DNA from: Caulobacter sp. FWC26
Lineage (GTDB): Bacteria; Pseudomonadota; Alphaproteobacteria; Caulobacterales; Caulobacteraceae
Reading direction: 5' to 3'
NCBI RefSeq assembly: GCF_002742645.2
Contig: NZ_CP033875.1
Location: 2,768,001 to 2,832,000 of the forward strand
DNA length: 64,000 bases
The notes under the pieces were generated by a model that searched no databases, had not been told where the DNA came from, and saw only the letters and a program-made list of their open reading frames with translations. A program made the position numbers and the translations under genes. Positions 7,377 through 16,879 of this stretch are shown one piece after another (within the stretch, counting starts at the first letter, position 1; each line of letters starts with the position of its first letter).

Positions 7377-9397
7377 GCCCGGCGCTCCTTGTAAGCCAGG
7401 AGGCGCAGGGCGTTGGCCACGACCAGCAGGGTCGAGCCTTCGTGGAAGATCACCGCCTCGCCGATCTTCAAGCCAAACAAGGTCGCCGGGATCAGCACCG
7501 CGACCATGCCCAGGCTGACCCAGAGATTTTGGCGGATGATGCCGCTCGTCTTTCGGCTGAGCCCCACCGCGAACGGCAGATGGTTCAGGTCATCGGCCAT
7601 CAAGGCGACATCGGCGGTCTCCAGGGCCACGTCCGAGCCAGCCGCGCCCATGGCGATGCCGACCGTGGCATTGGCCATGGCCGGGGCGTCGTTGACGCCG
7701 TCGCCGACCATCGCGGCCTTGCCGAACTGCTCGCGCAGGGCCTTGATCGTGGCGACCTTGTCCTCCGGCATCAGACCGCCACGGGCCTCATCGAGACCCA
7801 GATCACGGGCAATGGCGTCGGAGACCGACTGGTTGTCGCCTGACAGCATGATCATCCGGGTGATCCCGAGGGATCGCAGGCGCTTAATGACGTCGCGCGC
7901 CGCCGGACGGGCCGTGTCCATCAGGCCGAGCACGCCAAGATATCGGTCGCCATGGCGCACCATGACGACGGTGCGGCCATTGGCTTCCAGTTTCTGGGCC
8001 TCGCTCCACACATCTTCCGGCGGTCGCGGCCCCTCGGCTTCGAACAGGCCTGGCTTGCCGATCACGGCGGACTTGCCGTCCACCTGCGCCTGGATCCCCT
8101 GCCCTGTCAGGCTCTTGATGCTGGTGGCTTCCCGGCGGGCCTGGCCGTTCAGCTTGGCCTCGCCGTCGCGCACGACGGCGGCGGCCAGCGGGTGGTCGCT
8201 GAGCGCCTCGACCGCCACGGCGATGGCCAGCAGTTCGTCTTCCTCGACGCCTTGGGCCGGGACGATATCGGTCAGCTTGGGCTTGCCTTCGGTCAGGGTG
8301 CCGGTCTTGTCGAAAGCCAGGGCCGTCAGGGTGCCCAGGTTCTCCAGCGGACCGCCGCCCTTGACCAGGACGCCGCCGCGGCCGGCCCGGGCCACGCCGC
8401 TCAGCACCGCACTGGGCACCGAAATGGCGAGAGCACAGGGGCTGGCGGCCACCAGCACGGCCATGGCGCGGTAGAAGCTGCGGCTGAAGGGCTCATCGAG
8501 CACCAGGAAGGCCAGCATCAGGGTCGCGACCAGGACCAGCACGGCCGGAACAAAGACCTTCTCGAACCGGTCGGTGAAGCGCTGGGTGGGCGAGCGCTGG
8601 GCCTCGGCCTCGGCGACCATGCGCACCACGCGGGCCAGGGTGCTCTCGCCGGCCTTGCGGGCCACGCGGATGTCGAGCGCGCCCGCGCCATTGATGGTGC
8701 CGGCGAACACACGGTATTCCGCGCTGGCCTTGGCGAAGTCGAGATCGCGATCGGCGCTGGCGCGCTTGTCGACGGGCACGCTTTCGCCGGTGACCGGGGC
8801 CTGGTTGACGCTGCTGTCGCCCGCCACGACGACGCCGTCGGCGGCGATGCGCTCATTGGGCCGGACCAGGATGATGTCACCGATCTCCAGGGCCTCGACG
8901 GCGACGTCCTCGGTCTTGCCGTCACGGCGGACCGTGGCGCGCTCGGGGGCCAGCTTGGCCAGGGCCTCGATCGCCCGGCGGGCCCGGCCCATGGCATAGT
9001 GTTCCAGCGAGTGGCCCATGCTGAACAGGAAGAGCAGCAGTGCGCCCTCAGCCCATTGCCCGAGCGCCGCGGCCCCGGCGGCGGCCACCAGCATCAAGGT
9101 GTCGATCTCGAACTTGCGCTTGCGCAGGTTTTCGATCGCCTCGGTCAGGGTGAACCAGCCGCCGAACAGGTAGGCCGCCAAGTAGAAGGCCAGCGGCATC
9201 CACCCATCGGCCTTGAGGCTGATCAGCCACCCGACCAGCAGCGTCGCGCCGCACAGCAGGGCGAAGATGAGTTCGGTTCGCTCGCCAAACAGCCCACCAT
9301 GGGCGTGGCCATGGCCGCCCTCCCCGTCGCCATGCTTGTGGTCGCCCTGATCGCCATGGTCATGGCCTTCATGGGCATGCGCAGACTTGCTGGTCAT
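7373..9397 (-). CDS. P1B-4 type metal-exporting ATPase
   Basis: A 674-residue heavy-metal P-type ATPase. The N-terminus (residues 1-34) is a His/Asp/Gly tail with many GHDH-type repeats in place of the usual CxxC metal-binding domain. Other features are the TGES actuator motif, the intramembrane SPC motif at residues 319-321 (Cys321), the phosphorylated Asp363 in DKTGTLT, the hinge GDGVNDAP, and HEGST in the last membrane pair. SPC combined with HEG[GS]T marks the P1B-4 group (CoaT/CzcP/CtpD type; Co, Zn, Cd, Ni or Fe export). It would lift cytosolic metal into the periplasm, where the RND systems could take it out. The DUF190 gene is 11 bp upstream; the 47-residue gene overlaps its stop. Confidence 0.95.
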   Translation of the reverse strand: MTSKSAHAHEGHDHGDQGDHKHGDGEGGHGHAHGGLFGERTELIFALLCGATLLVGWLISLKADGWMPLAFYLAAYLFGGWFTLTEAIENLRKRKFEIDTLMLVAAAGAAALGQWAEGALLLFLFSMGHSLEHYAMGRARRAIEALAKLAPERATVRRDGKTEDVAVEALEIGDIILVRPNERIAADGVVVAGDSSVNQAPVTGESVPVDKRASADRDLDFAKASAEYRVFAGTINGAGALDIRVARKAGESTLARVVRMVAEAEAQRSPTQRFTDRFEKVFVPAVLVLVATLMLAFLVLDEPFSRSFYRAMAVLVAASPCALAISVPSAVLSGVARAGRGGVLVKGGGPLENLGTLTALAFDKTGTLTEGKPKLTDIVPAQGVEEDELLAIAVAVEALSDHPLAAAVVRDGEAKLNGQARREATSIKSLTGQGIQAQVDGKSAVIGKPGLFEAEGPRPPEDVWSEAQKLEANGRTVVMVRHGDRYLGVLGLMDTARPAARDVIKRLRSLGITRMIMLSGDNQSVSDAIARDLGLDEARGGLMPEDKVATIKALREQFGKAAMVGDGVNDAPAMANATVGIAMGAAGSDVALETADVALMADDLNHLPFAVGLSRKTSGIIRQNLWVSLGMVAVLIPATLFGLKIGEAVIFHEGSTLLVVANALRLLAYKERRA

Positions 9398-9408
9398 GGC
9401 GCTCGCTC

Positions 9409-9759
9409 CTACCGGTGCGGCTCGACGTGATGGCCGCCGTAACGCAACACCTCGACCTTCTCGAAGGTGACGAGGCCGATGTCCTTGAGATCGTCGAGCT
9501 TGGTCAGGAACTCGCGCAAGCGGGCTTCCTCGTCGACGAACTCGATCACCACCGGCAGGTTGTCATTGAAGTCCAGCGGCCGAGGCTCATGCATGCGCGC
9601 GGACTCGCCAAAGCCCTTGCGGCCGCGCAGGACCGTGGCGCCGGCCAGTCGATTGGCCTGCGCGCGCTGGACGATGACGTCCATCAGGGACCGGTCGCCG
9701 ACCAGGGCGTTTTCGTCGGTGTAGATGCGGAGAAGGACCGCTTGTCCGGGGGTTTGCAT
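9409..9759 (-). CDS. DUF190 (PII-like) protein
   Basis: A 116-residue protein of the DUF190 family, which has a PII-like ferredoxin fold. The opening VLLRIYTDENALVGDRSLMD, the ALVGDRSL block and the segment LPVVIEFVDEEARLREFL are typical. Members are often found beside ion transport genes and are thought to sense small ligands or regulate transport. Here it is 111 bp after the second czcA and 11 bp ahead of the ATPase gene, so it probably belongs to the ATPase transcription unit. Confidence 0.9.
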   Translation of the reverse strand: MQTPGQAVLLRIYTDENALVGDRSLMDVIVQRAQANRLAGATVLRGRKGFGESARMHEPRPLDFNDNLPVVIEFVDEEARLREFLTKLDDLKDIGLVTFEKVEVLRYGGHHVEPHR

Positions 9760-9870
9760 AGGCGTCTCCTCTTGGTGATTACGGCCCCCGAAGGCTTGGC
9801 CCTCGGGGCGTTTGAAGGTGATGCGCCGGCGCGACGCTGTGGGGGCTGAGGGGCCGCGCCGGCGCCCCGG

Positions 9871-12800
9871 CTAGTGCGTCGTGCTCAAATCCGACGCGGC
9901 CGGACCCTCGTCTGGGGTCTTCCGACCAGACCCCAGTTGGAGGATGAGATTGGCGATGGCGGGCAAGACGAGCAGGGTCACGGCGGTGGCCGTGACCAGG
10001 CCGCCGATGACCACCATGGCCAGGGGCTTTTGCACTTCGGCGCCGGTCCCGCTGGCCAGGGCCATCGGGATGAAACCGATGGCCGGGACGAGGCCCGTCA
10101 TCAGAACCGGACGGAAGCGCTCGACCGAGCCCTCGTAGATCGCCTGGGCCACGGGCACGCCCGCTTCGAGGCGCTCTCGGACGCTGGTCATGACGACCAG
10201 GCCGTTGAGAACCGCGACGCCGGCCAGAACGATGAAGCCGACGGCGGCCGAGATCGAGAATGTGATCCCCGTCAGCGCCAGGGCGAACACACCGCCCGAA
10301 AGTCCGAGCGGGATCGCCGCGAACACCGAGGCTGCGGGTCCGAACCCGCCCAGCGCCATGTAGAGCACCAGGAAGATCAGCGCGAAGCACAGCGGCACGA
10401 CGATCGACAGGCGTTGGGTGGCGGCCTTCAGGTTCTCGAACTGGCCGCCCCAGGTCAGCCAGTAGCCGGTCGGAAGCTGGACGGCTTCGACCTTTGTACG
10501 GGCTTCGGTGACGAACGAACCGATGTCGCGGCCCCGCACGTTGACCTGGATGACCACCCGGCGCTTGCCGTCCTCGCGGCTGATCTGGTTCAGACCATCG
10601 GAGAAGCGGAACTGCACCAGCTCGCGCAGCGGCACCGAACGTTGCACACCACTGTCGCCGGCCGGCAGCATGACCGGCAGGGCGCCCAGGGCGTCCAGGT
10701 CGTTGCGCTGGGCCATCGGCACGCGGACGGTGATGTCGAAGCGGCGGTCACCCTCGAAGACATCGCCTGCCTGGCGCCCGCCCATGGCCGTGGCCACGGT
10801 GTCGGCGACTTGGTCGATGCTGAGACCAAAGCGGGCGATGGCGGCCCGGTCGAACTTGACGTCCAGGGTGGGAGCCCCGCCGACCTGTTCGACGCGAACG
10901 CCTTCAGCGCCTTGGATCGACTCCAGCACCGCGCCGATCTTGGCGGCGGTGGCGCTCATCTTGTCCAGATCATCGCCATAAAGCTTGATGGCGACGTCAC
11001 CGCGCACACCGGCGATCAGCTCGTTGAAGCGCATCTGGATGGGCTGGGTGACTTCGAAGCTGTTGCCCAGCAGCGGCGCGACCTTGGCCTCGATGCGTTG
11101 AACGACACCGGCTTTGTTCTCGACGGTCTTGGGCCACTCCTTTTGCGGCTTGAGGATGATGAAGCCGTCCGAGGCGTTGGGCGGCATCGGGTCGGTGGCG
11201 ACCTCGGCCGTGCCGGTCTTGGAGAACATCATCTCCACTTCAGGCAGGGACGAGACGTTCTTTTCGACCTGGCGCTGCATGGTCAGCGACTGTTCGAGCG
11301 CCGTCGACGGGATCTTCAGCGAGCCCATGGCGACGTTCTTTTCGTCCAGCTGCGGGATGAACTCCTGGCCCAGCGTCGTGTAGACCACGCCGGCGACCAG
11401 GAAGAGCGCCACCGCGCCGCCGATGAACGGCCAGGGACGATCGACCACGCGCTTCAGGACAGGCTCATAACGCTGCCTGGAGACGGCGATCACCTTGACT
11501 TCCTTCTCCGAGATCTTGCCGCGCATCAGGATGGCGACGAGAGCCGGAACGAAGGTCAGCGACAGGATGAAGGCCGCGCCCAGGGCCAGCATGATGGTGA
11601 TGGCCATCGGCGAGAAGGTCTTGCCTTCCACGCCCGTGAAGGTCAGCAGCGGGGCGAAGACCAAGAAGATGATCGCCTGGCCGAAGACGGTCGGACGGAT
11701 CATTTCCTGGGCCGCGCGCAGCACGGTTTCCAGGCGTTCGGGCAGTCGCAGCAGGCGGCCTTCGTGGTGCTGGCGCTCGGCCAGGCGTAGCAGACAGTTT
11801 TCGATGATGATGACGGTGCCGTCGACGATCAGGCCGAAGTCCAGCGCCCCCAGGCTCATCAGGTTGCCGGGCACCTTCAGCTCGTTCATGCCGATGGCCA
11901 TCATCACGAAGGACAGCGGGATGATCAGCACGGCGATGAAGGCCGCGCGGACGTTGCCGAGCAGCAGGAACAGGGTCGCGGCGACCAGGATGGCGCCTTC
12001 GGTCAGGTTGCGTTCAACGGTCTTGATGGTGGCGTTGACCAGCACCGAGCGGTCGAGCGCGGTGGTGATCACCACGCCATTCGGCAGGGCCTTGCGAACA
12101 TCGACGAGCTTATCGCCGACCGACTTGGCGACCGAGCGGCTGTTTTCGCCGATCAGCATCAGGGCGGTGCCGACAACGACTTCTTCGCCGTTCTTGCTGG
12201 CTGCGCCGGTGCGCAGGTCACCGCCGACCCGCACGGTGGCGACGTCCTTGACGGCGACGGGCACGGTGCGGCGGGTGGCGATGATGGCGTTCTGGATCTC
12301 GTCCAGCGTGCGCACCCTTGCGTCGGCCCGGACCAGATAGGCCTCGCCCGCGCGCTGGATGAAGTTGGCGCCGACGGAGAGGTTGGCGCCTTCCAGGGCC
12401 TTGGCCAGATCGGTGTAGGAGACGCCGTAGGCGACGAGCTTGGCCGGGTCGGGTTCGACCACATACTGCTTTTGGAAGCCGCCGATGGAGTCGACGCCGG
12501 CCACGCCCTTGACGGTGCGCAGTTGCGGACGAACGACCCAGTCCTGGATGGTGCGCAGATACGCGCCCTGCGAGGTGGCGTCGGTGAGGCGTTCGCCCTC
12601 CGGCGTCAGATAGGCGCCGTCGCTCTGCCAGCCGGTCTGGCCGTCACGAACCTTGGCGCCCTTGCCGCCCGGATTGGCGTACTCGACCGAGTACATGTAG
12701 ACCTCGCCGAGGCCCGTGGTGACGGGCCCGATCTGCGGCTGGATCCCGGCTGGCAGGCTATCGCCCGCCTGGGTCAGACGCTCGGCCACCTGTTGGCGGG

Positions 12801-13116
12801 CGAAGTAGAGGTTGGTCTTCTCCGAGAAGATCGCGGTGACCTGCGAGAAGCCGTTGCGCGAGATCGAGCGGGTGGTCTCCAGGCCGGGGATGCCGGCCAG
12901 GGCCGTTTCCACCGGGAAGGTCACCCGCTTTTCGATTTCGACCGGCGAAAGCGCGCCGGCGACGGTGTTGATCTGCACCTGGTTGTTGGTGATGTCGGGA
13001 ACGGCGTCGATGGGCAGCTTGGTCAGCTGCCACGTGCCGAGGAGTGCGATGATGACGGTGAGAAGCAGGACGTACCAACGCCCCTTCACCGACATCGAGA
13101 GTAAGCGACCGATCAT
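9871..13116 (-). CDS. czcA: CzcA-type heavy-metal RND efflux pump, second copy
   Basis: A complete 1081-residue HME-RND pump. It shares the opening LPIDAVPDITN block with the first copy and carries DFGLIVDGTVIIIE from residue 426, giving D426, D432 and E439. Twelve membrane helices and two large periplasmic loops are expected for the family. It is last in the order leader, czcC, czcB, czcA, with 31 bp after czcB, and lacks the small secreted gene found between czcB and czcA in the first operon. The C-terminus ends with a charged cytoplasmic tail (GSGRKTPDEGPAASDLSTTH). The two copies differ enough to suggest an old duplication with different metal preference. Confidence 0.97.
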   Translation of the reverse strand: MIGRLLSMSVKGRWYVLLLTVIIALLGTWQLTKLPIDAVPDITNNQVQINTVAGALSPVEIEKRVTFPVETALAGIPGLETTRSISRNGFSQVTAIFSEKTNLYFARQQVAERLTQAGDSLPAGIQPQIGPVTTGLGEVYMYSVEYANPGGKGAKVRDGQTGWQSDGAYLTPEGERLTDATSQGAYLRTIQDWVVRPQLRTVKGVAGVDSIGGFQKQYVVEPDPAKLVAYGVSYTDLAKALEGANLSVGANFIQRAGEAYLVRADARVRTLDEIQNAIIATRRTVPVAVKDVATVRVGGDLRTGAASKNGEEVVVGTALMLIGENSRSVAKSVGDKLVDVRKALPNGVVITTALDRSVLVNATIKTVERNLTEGAILVAATLFLLLGNVRAAFIAVLIIPLSFVMMAIGMNELKVPGNLMSLGALDFGLIVDGTVIIIENCLLRLAERQHHEGRLLRLPERLETVLRAAQEMIRPTVFGQAIIFLVFAPLLTFTGVEGKTFSPMAITIMLALGAAFILSLTFVPALVAILMRGKISEKEVKVIAVSRQRYEPVLKRVVDRPWPFIGGAVALFLVAGVVYTTLGQEFIPQLDEKNVAMGSLKIPSTALEQSLTMQRQVEKNVSSLPEVEMMFSKTGTAEVATDPMPPNASDGFIILKPQKEWPKTVENKAGVVQRIEAKVAPLLGNSFEVTQPIQMRFNELIAGVRGDVAIKLYGDDLDKMSATAAKIGAVLESIQGAEGVRVEQVGGAPTLDVKFDRAAIARFGLSIDQVADTVATAMGGRQAGDVFEGDRRFDITVRVPMAQRNDLDALGALPVMLPAGDSGVQRSVPLRELVQFRFSDGLNQISREDGKRRVVIQVNVRGRDIGSFVTEARTKVEAVQLPTGYWLTWGGQFENLKAATQRLSIVVPLCFALIFLVLYMALGGFGPAASVFAAIPLGLSGGVFALALTGITFSISAAVGFIVLAGVAVLNGLVVMTSVRERLEAGVPVAQAIYEGSVERFRPVLMTGLVPAIGFIPMALASGTGAEVQKPLAMVVIGGLVTATAVTLLVLPAIANLILQLGSGRKTPDEGPAASDLSTTH

Positions 13117-13147
13117 TTCGGCGTGTCTCCAGAATAGCGGTTAGGGG

Positions 13148-14317
13148 TCAGTCTTCTTCCGAGCTCTTGCCGAGTTCGGCCTTGAGCAAGAAGGCGTTCT
13201 TGACCGCCAGGGTCTCGCCGCCTTTCAGACCATCGACGATGACGACACGTCCGCCGCTGCGCTGACCGGCCAGCACGTGCTGGACACGGAAGCCCTCCTT
13301 TGTCCGCACGAACACCACGTCGTTGCCGTTGACCGTCTGGACGGCCTCTTCGGACACGACGATCCCGCTCGAGGTCGATTGGCGCGAGGTGATGCGGGCG
13401 CGGACCAGCTGGCCCGGCTGCAACTGCCCTGCCCCGCCCGTCAGGGTCAGGACGACCGTGGCGCTGCGGGTTTCCTCGTTCACGCCTGGCGTCACGGAGC
13501 GGACGACGGCGGTGCGGGTTTCGCCGCCGGTCGTCTCGACGATGGCCTGGTCGCCGGGCTGAATGCGCCGGGCGTCGACGGCGGTAACCGAGGCGTTGAC
13601 CTGGATCTTGGCCGGGTCGGAGATGCGGAAGAGTTCGGTCTCCGGCGCGACGAAGGCGCCCAGGCTGGCGGTCATGGCGGTCACGCGGCCGTTGATCGGG
13701 CTGATGACGGCGACATAGCCACCCGATACCGCCGAGGCGCCGGCCGCGGTCGCGGCGCGACGGGCCTCGGCCTCGGCCACGGCCACTTCGGCCTGGGCGG
13801 TCTCATAGTCCTGGCGCGGGCTGACCTTCTGTTCGAAGAGACGCTTCTCACGGGCCAGGTTCTTGCGGGCCAGGTCGGCCTTGGCCGAGGCGACGCTGCG
13901 GTCGGCCGAGATCTGGGCGGCCTCGCGGCTGGAGACCAGGGCCAGGGTCTCGCCGGCCCGCACGGGGTCGCCGAGGCGCTTGGTGATGCGGGTGATCGAG
14001 CCGGCGGCGCGGGCGGTCAGGGCCGCCTCACCGCCCGGTTCGGCTTCGACGGTGGCCTGAGCGACGACCTCGGCGGCCAGGCCGCCAGTGTTGACCGTCT
14101 GCAGCTGGACGCCCGAGGCGGTGATACGCTCGGGACCCATGGCCAGGTTTTGCGGTCCGGCCGCTTCCGCGGCTGCCGCGGGCTTTTCGGTCGCCGGTGT
14201 CTCGGCGGGTTTGCCGCCGGACATCTTTCCGACCGAGAAGGCGGCGATGGCGACGACCACGACGGCCGCGCCGCCCAGCAACAACTGCCGGTTCGAGGAA
14301 TTGGACTTGGGCATCAA
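13148..14317 (-). CDS. czcB: CzcB-type periplasmic adaptor, second copy
   Basis: A 389-residue RND adaptor with one N-terminal membrane anchor (about residues 12-30), a lipoyl half motif (AAGSITRITKRLGDPVRAGE), an Ala/Arg-rich hairpin, the second half (ISPINGRVTAMTASLGAFV) and barrel domains ending in LLKAELGKSSEED. The start overlaps the czcC stop by 4 bp. It partners the pump at 9871-13116 and the channel at 14314-15576. The C-terminal block VNGNDVVFVRTKEGF closely matches that of the first copy, while the N-terminal spacer differs and lacks its His residues. Confidence 0.95.
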   Translation of the reverse strand: MMPKSNSSNRQLLLGGAAVVVVAIAAFSVGKMSGGKPAETPATEKPAAAAEAAGPQNLAMGPERITASGVQLQTVNTGGLAAEVVAQATVEAEPGGEAALTARAAGSITRITKRLGDPVRAGETLALVSSREAAQISADRSVASAKADLARKNLAREKRLFEQKVSPRQDYETAQAEVAVAEAEARRAATAAGASAVSGGYVAVISPINGRVTAMTASLGAFVAPETELFRISDPAKIQVNASVTAVDARRIQPGDQAIVETTGGETRTAVVRSVTPGVNEETRSATVVLTLTGGAGQLQPGQLVRARITSRQSTSSGIVVSEEAVQTVNGNDVVFVRTKEGFRVQHVLAGQRSGGRVVIVDGLKGGETLAVKNAFLLKAELGKSSEED

Positions 14318-15576
14318 CGGTCTCCGAAGAGGCGGCCTTGCAGGCGCGCCAGGTCGGCCTCGGCGCGGACGCGCGCCAGCTGGGCCTGGATGGTTTGGTC
14401 GCGCGCTTCGGCCAGAGACCGGCGCGCATTGATCAGCTCGACCAGGGGGGCCTTGCCGGACTCGTAGGCGATGCGGGTAAGACGGAAGGCTTCGGCCGCA
14501 CTGGTTTCGCCTTCGCTCGCCGCGTTGGCCCGCGATTGGGCGGCGCCGAGCTGGAACCGGGCCGTGCGGATGTCGGCCTCGGCGTCGAAGCGGGCAGCGT
14601 TAAGCCGGGCCTCGGCCGCCTGCAGCTCGCCCTGAGCGGCGGTGATGTTGCCGCGGTTCTGGTCGAAGACCGGGATGGGCAGCGAGACGCCAGCGACCAG
14701 GGCCGTGGAGTCGTCGCCGCTAAAGCGGCGAATGCCAGCCGATACCGTGACGTCCGGCACCGCGCGGGTTCGTTCGATCCGCACCCGCCGGGCGGCGGCT
14801 TCACGGTCGGCTTCCGCCGCTACGACCGCCGGGGTCGACAGCGCATCGATGTCGCCGGGCTGGCTCGTGACCTTGGGGCTGGTCAGCAGGCTGTCGCTCA
14901 GCGAGGTGAAGGGCGTTGCCGACCCGACGAGGGCTGTCAGCCGCGAGAAGGCGCCGGTCCGTTCGGCCCGAGCCTCTTCTCGGGAGGCCAGCGCGGCGGT
15001 CAAGGCCGCTTGAGCCTGCAGGGTGCGTAGCTCGGCTTCCTTGCCGGCGTCGACCATGACCCGCGAGGCGCGCAGCGTCTCGTCGGACAGGGTCACGGCT
15101 TCGTCAGCCAGGGCGACACGACGTTCGGCCGCCTCGGCCAGGGCGTAGGCGTCGGCCAGGGCGAAGGCGAAATCAGCCTTGGACTGAACCAGGCGCGCCC
15201 GCGCCGCATCGAGAGCGGCGCGACCGGCGGCGACCCGCGCGTCGCGCTTGCCCCCGACTTCGAGCGGCTGGCTCAGCTGGAAGGTCGTCTCGGCATTGTT
15301 CGTACCGCTGTAGATCCCCTTGCCGCTGAAGTTCTCGACGGTCACCCCGGCAGTCGGATTGGGGCGGGCGCCGGCCTGGCGGGCCAGACCTTCCGCTTGA
15401 CGAACGCCGGCCGCCGCTTCGGCGAGCCTGGGCGCATTGGCCTGCGCTTGAGTAAGCAGGTCCTTGAACGGCGGCGCCGGATCGGCGGCCGCGCCGGTCG
15501 CGGACGCCAACGCGCCTACGATCGCGGCCGCGCTCACGGCCGCGAAACGCAGCCGCCCACGCATGATGAGAGTCAT
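14314..15576 (-). CDS. czcC: CzcC-type outer-membrane channel, second copy
   Basis: A 420-residue TolC-family outer-membrane efflux protein. A signal peptide (about residues 1-31, ending TGAAA) precedes two OEP coiled-coil domains; the segment NPTAGVTVENFSGKG matches the corresponding NPEAG segment of the first copy. Translation of the following czcB is coupled by a 4-bp overlap. The upstream leader gene is 61 bp away. Confidence 0.94.
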   Translation of the reverse strand: MTLIMRGRLRFAAVSAAAIVGALASATGAAADPAPPFKDLLTQAQANAPRLAEAAAGVRQAEGLARQAGARPNPTAGVTVENFSGKGIYSGTNNAETTFQLSQPLEVGGKRDARVAAGRAALDAARARLVQSKADFAFALADAYALAEAAERRVALADEAVTLSDETLRASRVMVDAGKEAELRTLQAQAALTAALASREEARAERTGAFSRLTALVGSATPFTSLSDSLLTSPKVTSQPGDIDALSTPAVVAAEADREAAARRVRIERTRAVPDVTVSAGIRRFSGDDSTALVAGVSLPIPVFDQNRGNITAAQGELQAAEARLNAARFDAEADIRTARFQLGAAQSRANAASEGETSAAEAFRLTRIAYESGKAPLVELINARRSLAEARDQTIQAQLARVRAEADLARLQGRLFGDR

Positions 15577-15637
15577 GAAGATGTGTTCCTAGAGATTGAG
15601 ACGCAGACGGTCCGCCGCGATGGGCGGAAGGGTCGCG

Positions 15638-16075
15638 TCAGGCTCTAGGCGGACGATCCAGAAGGACGGGGCGCTCGATCAGCAGGCCCTGGTCCTGCAC
15701 GGGCTGCCAGGCGGCACGGTCCTCGAACGCGACCGTCTGGGGCGCGAACGACACCGGCAGGCTGATGCTGTGGGCCGAGCAATGGCCCGTACAGGCCGCG
15801 AGGGTCTTCTTGACAGGGACCTTTTGGTCGCCCGCGACCTTGATCACGGCCGGGGCCTGGACGTTCGACGCCATGACCTGGGAGGCCACGGACGTCTCGG
15901 TTTCCAGAGCCGCGTGTTCGGCCGGGCCGCAAATGACGATGCCCATCAGGAAGACGACGGTGACGAAGAGCGCCACGGCCTTACCGAAGGTGAAACGCAC
16001 GGGCTGGCCACGGCGCGAGCGCCGCTTTGCGGCGTTTCCGCCGACTTGCCAGCCATGGAGTGCGAGTCCAACCAT
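15638..16075 (-). CDS. leader protein of czc operon 2 with a Cys/His motif
   Basis: A 145-residue protein with a basic N-terminus, a membrane segment around residues 29-49 (FGKAVALFVTVVFLMGIVIC) and a periplasmic part containing CTGHCSAH, a likely metal site. It occupies the same place as the protein at 5870-6238 in the first operon. The start at 16075 is supported by the conserved element 34 bp upstream, matching the 33-bp spacing in the other operon. An internal Met at the end of the helix is a less likely start. Function unknown; metal sensing or binding is an inference. Confidence 0.7.
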   Translation of the reverse strand: MVGLALHGWQVGGNAAKRRSRRGQPVRFTFGKAVALFVTVVFLMGIVICGPAEHAALETETSVASQVMASNVQAPAVIKVAGDQKVPVKKTLAACTGHCSAHSISLPVSFAPQTVAFEDRAAWQPVQDQGLLIERPVLLDRPPRA

Positions 16076-16108
16076 CCTGAGCTGGCATACCTCTGCTTAG
16101 CCGAGATT

Positions 16109-16121
16109 GAAATGCGTTATA
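16109..16121 (-). promoter_or_regulatory. conserved element upstream of czc operon 2
   Basis: GAAATGCGTTATA on the plus strand, the counterpart of the element at 6271-6283. It sits inside an AT-rich patch (16109-16145) that also repeats an ATAAC/GTTAT word, so it may be a promoter with overlapping operator half-sites. Confidence 0.45.
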
Positions 16122-16259
16122 TGATTACATGTTATACAATTACACTGAGTGACGACTTGATGCGCCGCAGCGAACACTGAGAAAAGCTAGGCAATACCTA
16201 ACATCCCCGCCCCAGAACTTCGCCACGACGCGCCAAGATGCCGCATCCAGAAACTCGAC

Positions 16260-16832
16260 CTAACGCCCCGTCGGATAGGGCACGGCCTGCAGGTTGACGT
16301 AGTAGGCTTCGAGATCCGTGCCCGCGCCGTCCACCGGCTGCATGACCAGGGCGATATCGTGCCGCCCCTTGGGCAGGGTGAAGACGAAGGACCCATCGGC
16401 CGGCTGACGGTCGTGCTCGTAGCGATCGACGGTCTGGACGCTGGGCGCCCCGACATTGACCCGCTTGACGATAACCGGCGCCTGGTCGTTGACCCGCAAC
16501 AGCGCGCGGACCGAACAAGGACACCCCGCCCCGGTTTCGGCGGCCAGACCGCTGGTGAAGCTGACCATGACGTCGGCCTCGGCGTCCAGGTCCAGCCGGA
16601 CCTTGCCGACATCGGTCGCGGCCTTTGGGTCAAGCGCCGTCCCGTGGCGATTGGGTGTGTTGAAGTAGGCGATCGCCTTTCGGCTGACGCCATAGGCTGC
16701 GGGCTGCTCGGTTGTCGCCGTCGCGGGGGCGTGGGCATGGCCATGCGCGCCATGATCCTGGGCCAATGCCCCATGGGACGCCGCCAGCCAGAGGAGACCC
16801 GCCAGGATGGCCGGGGGGAGGATTGCGCGCAT
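16260..16832 (-). CDS. His-rich secreted protein, unknown function
   Basis: A 190-residue protein with a signal peptide ending SHGALA and a mature N-terminus rich in His (QDHGAHGHAHAP), likely to bind transition metals. The middle holds a GCPCSVR motif and the rest looks like an all-beta domain (FTLPKGRHDIALVMQPV). No family is recognised. It lies 47 bp after the TonB receptor stop and 185 bp before the second czc operon, so it is probably co-transcribed with the receptor. A periplasmic metal-binding role fits its composition. Confidence 0.75.
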   Translation of the reverse strand: MRAILPPAILAGLLWLAASHGALAQDHGAHGHAHAPATATTEQPAAYGVSRKAIAYFNTPNRHGTALDPKAATDVGKVRLDLDAEADVMVSFTSGLAAETGAGCPCSVRALLRVNDQAPVIVKRVNVGAPSVQTVDRYEHDRQPADGSFVFTLPKGRHDIALVMQPVDGAGTDLEAYYVNLQAVPYPTGR

Positions 16833-16879
16833 ACGGGTTCTCCAGGACGGAGAGGCCCTCGCCTCTCCGTCCGCTGGGG

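Noticed and set aside
9784..9809. CCCCGAAGG/CCCTCGGGG hairpin after the second pump gene
   Set aside because: One mismatch in the stem and no T-run; too weak to call a terminator.
9874..11790. 638-codon plus-strand frame over the second pump gene
   Set aside because: Antisense shadow of an HME-RND gene with all expected motifs.
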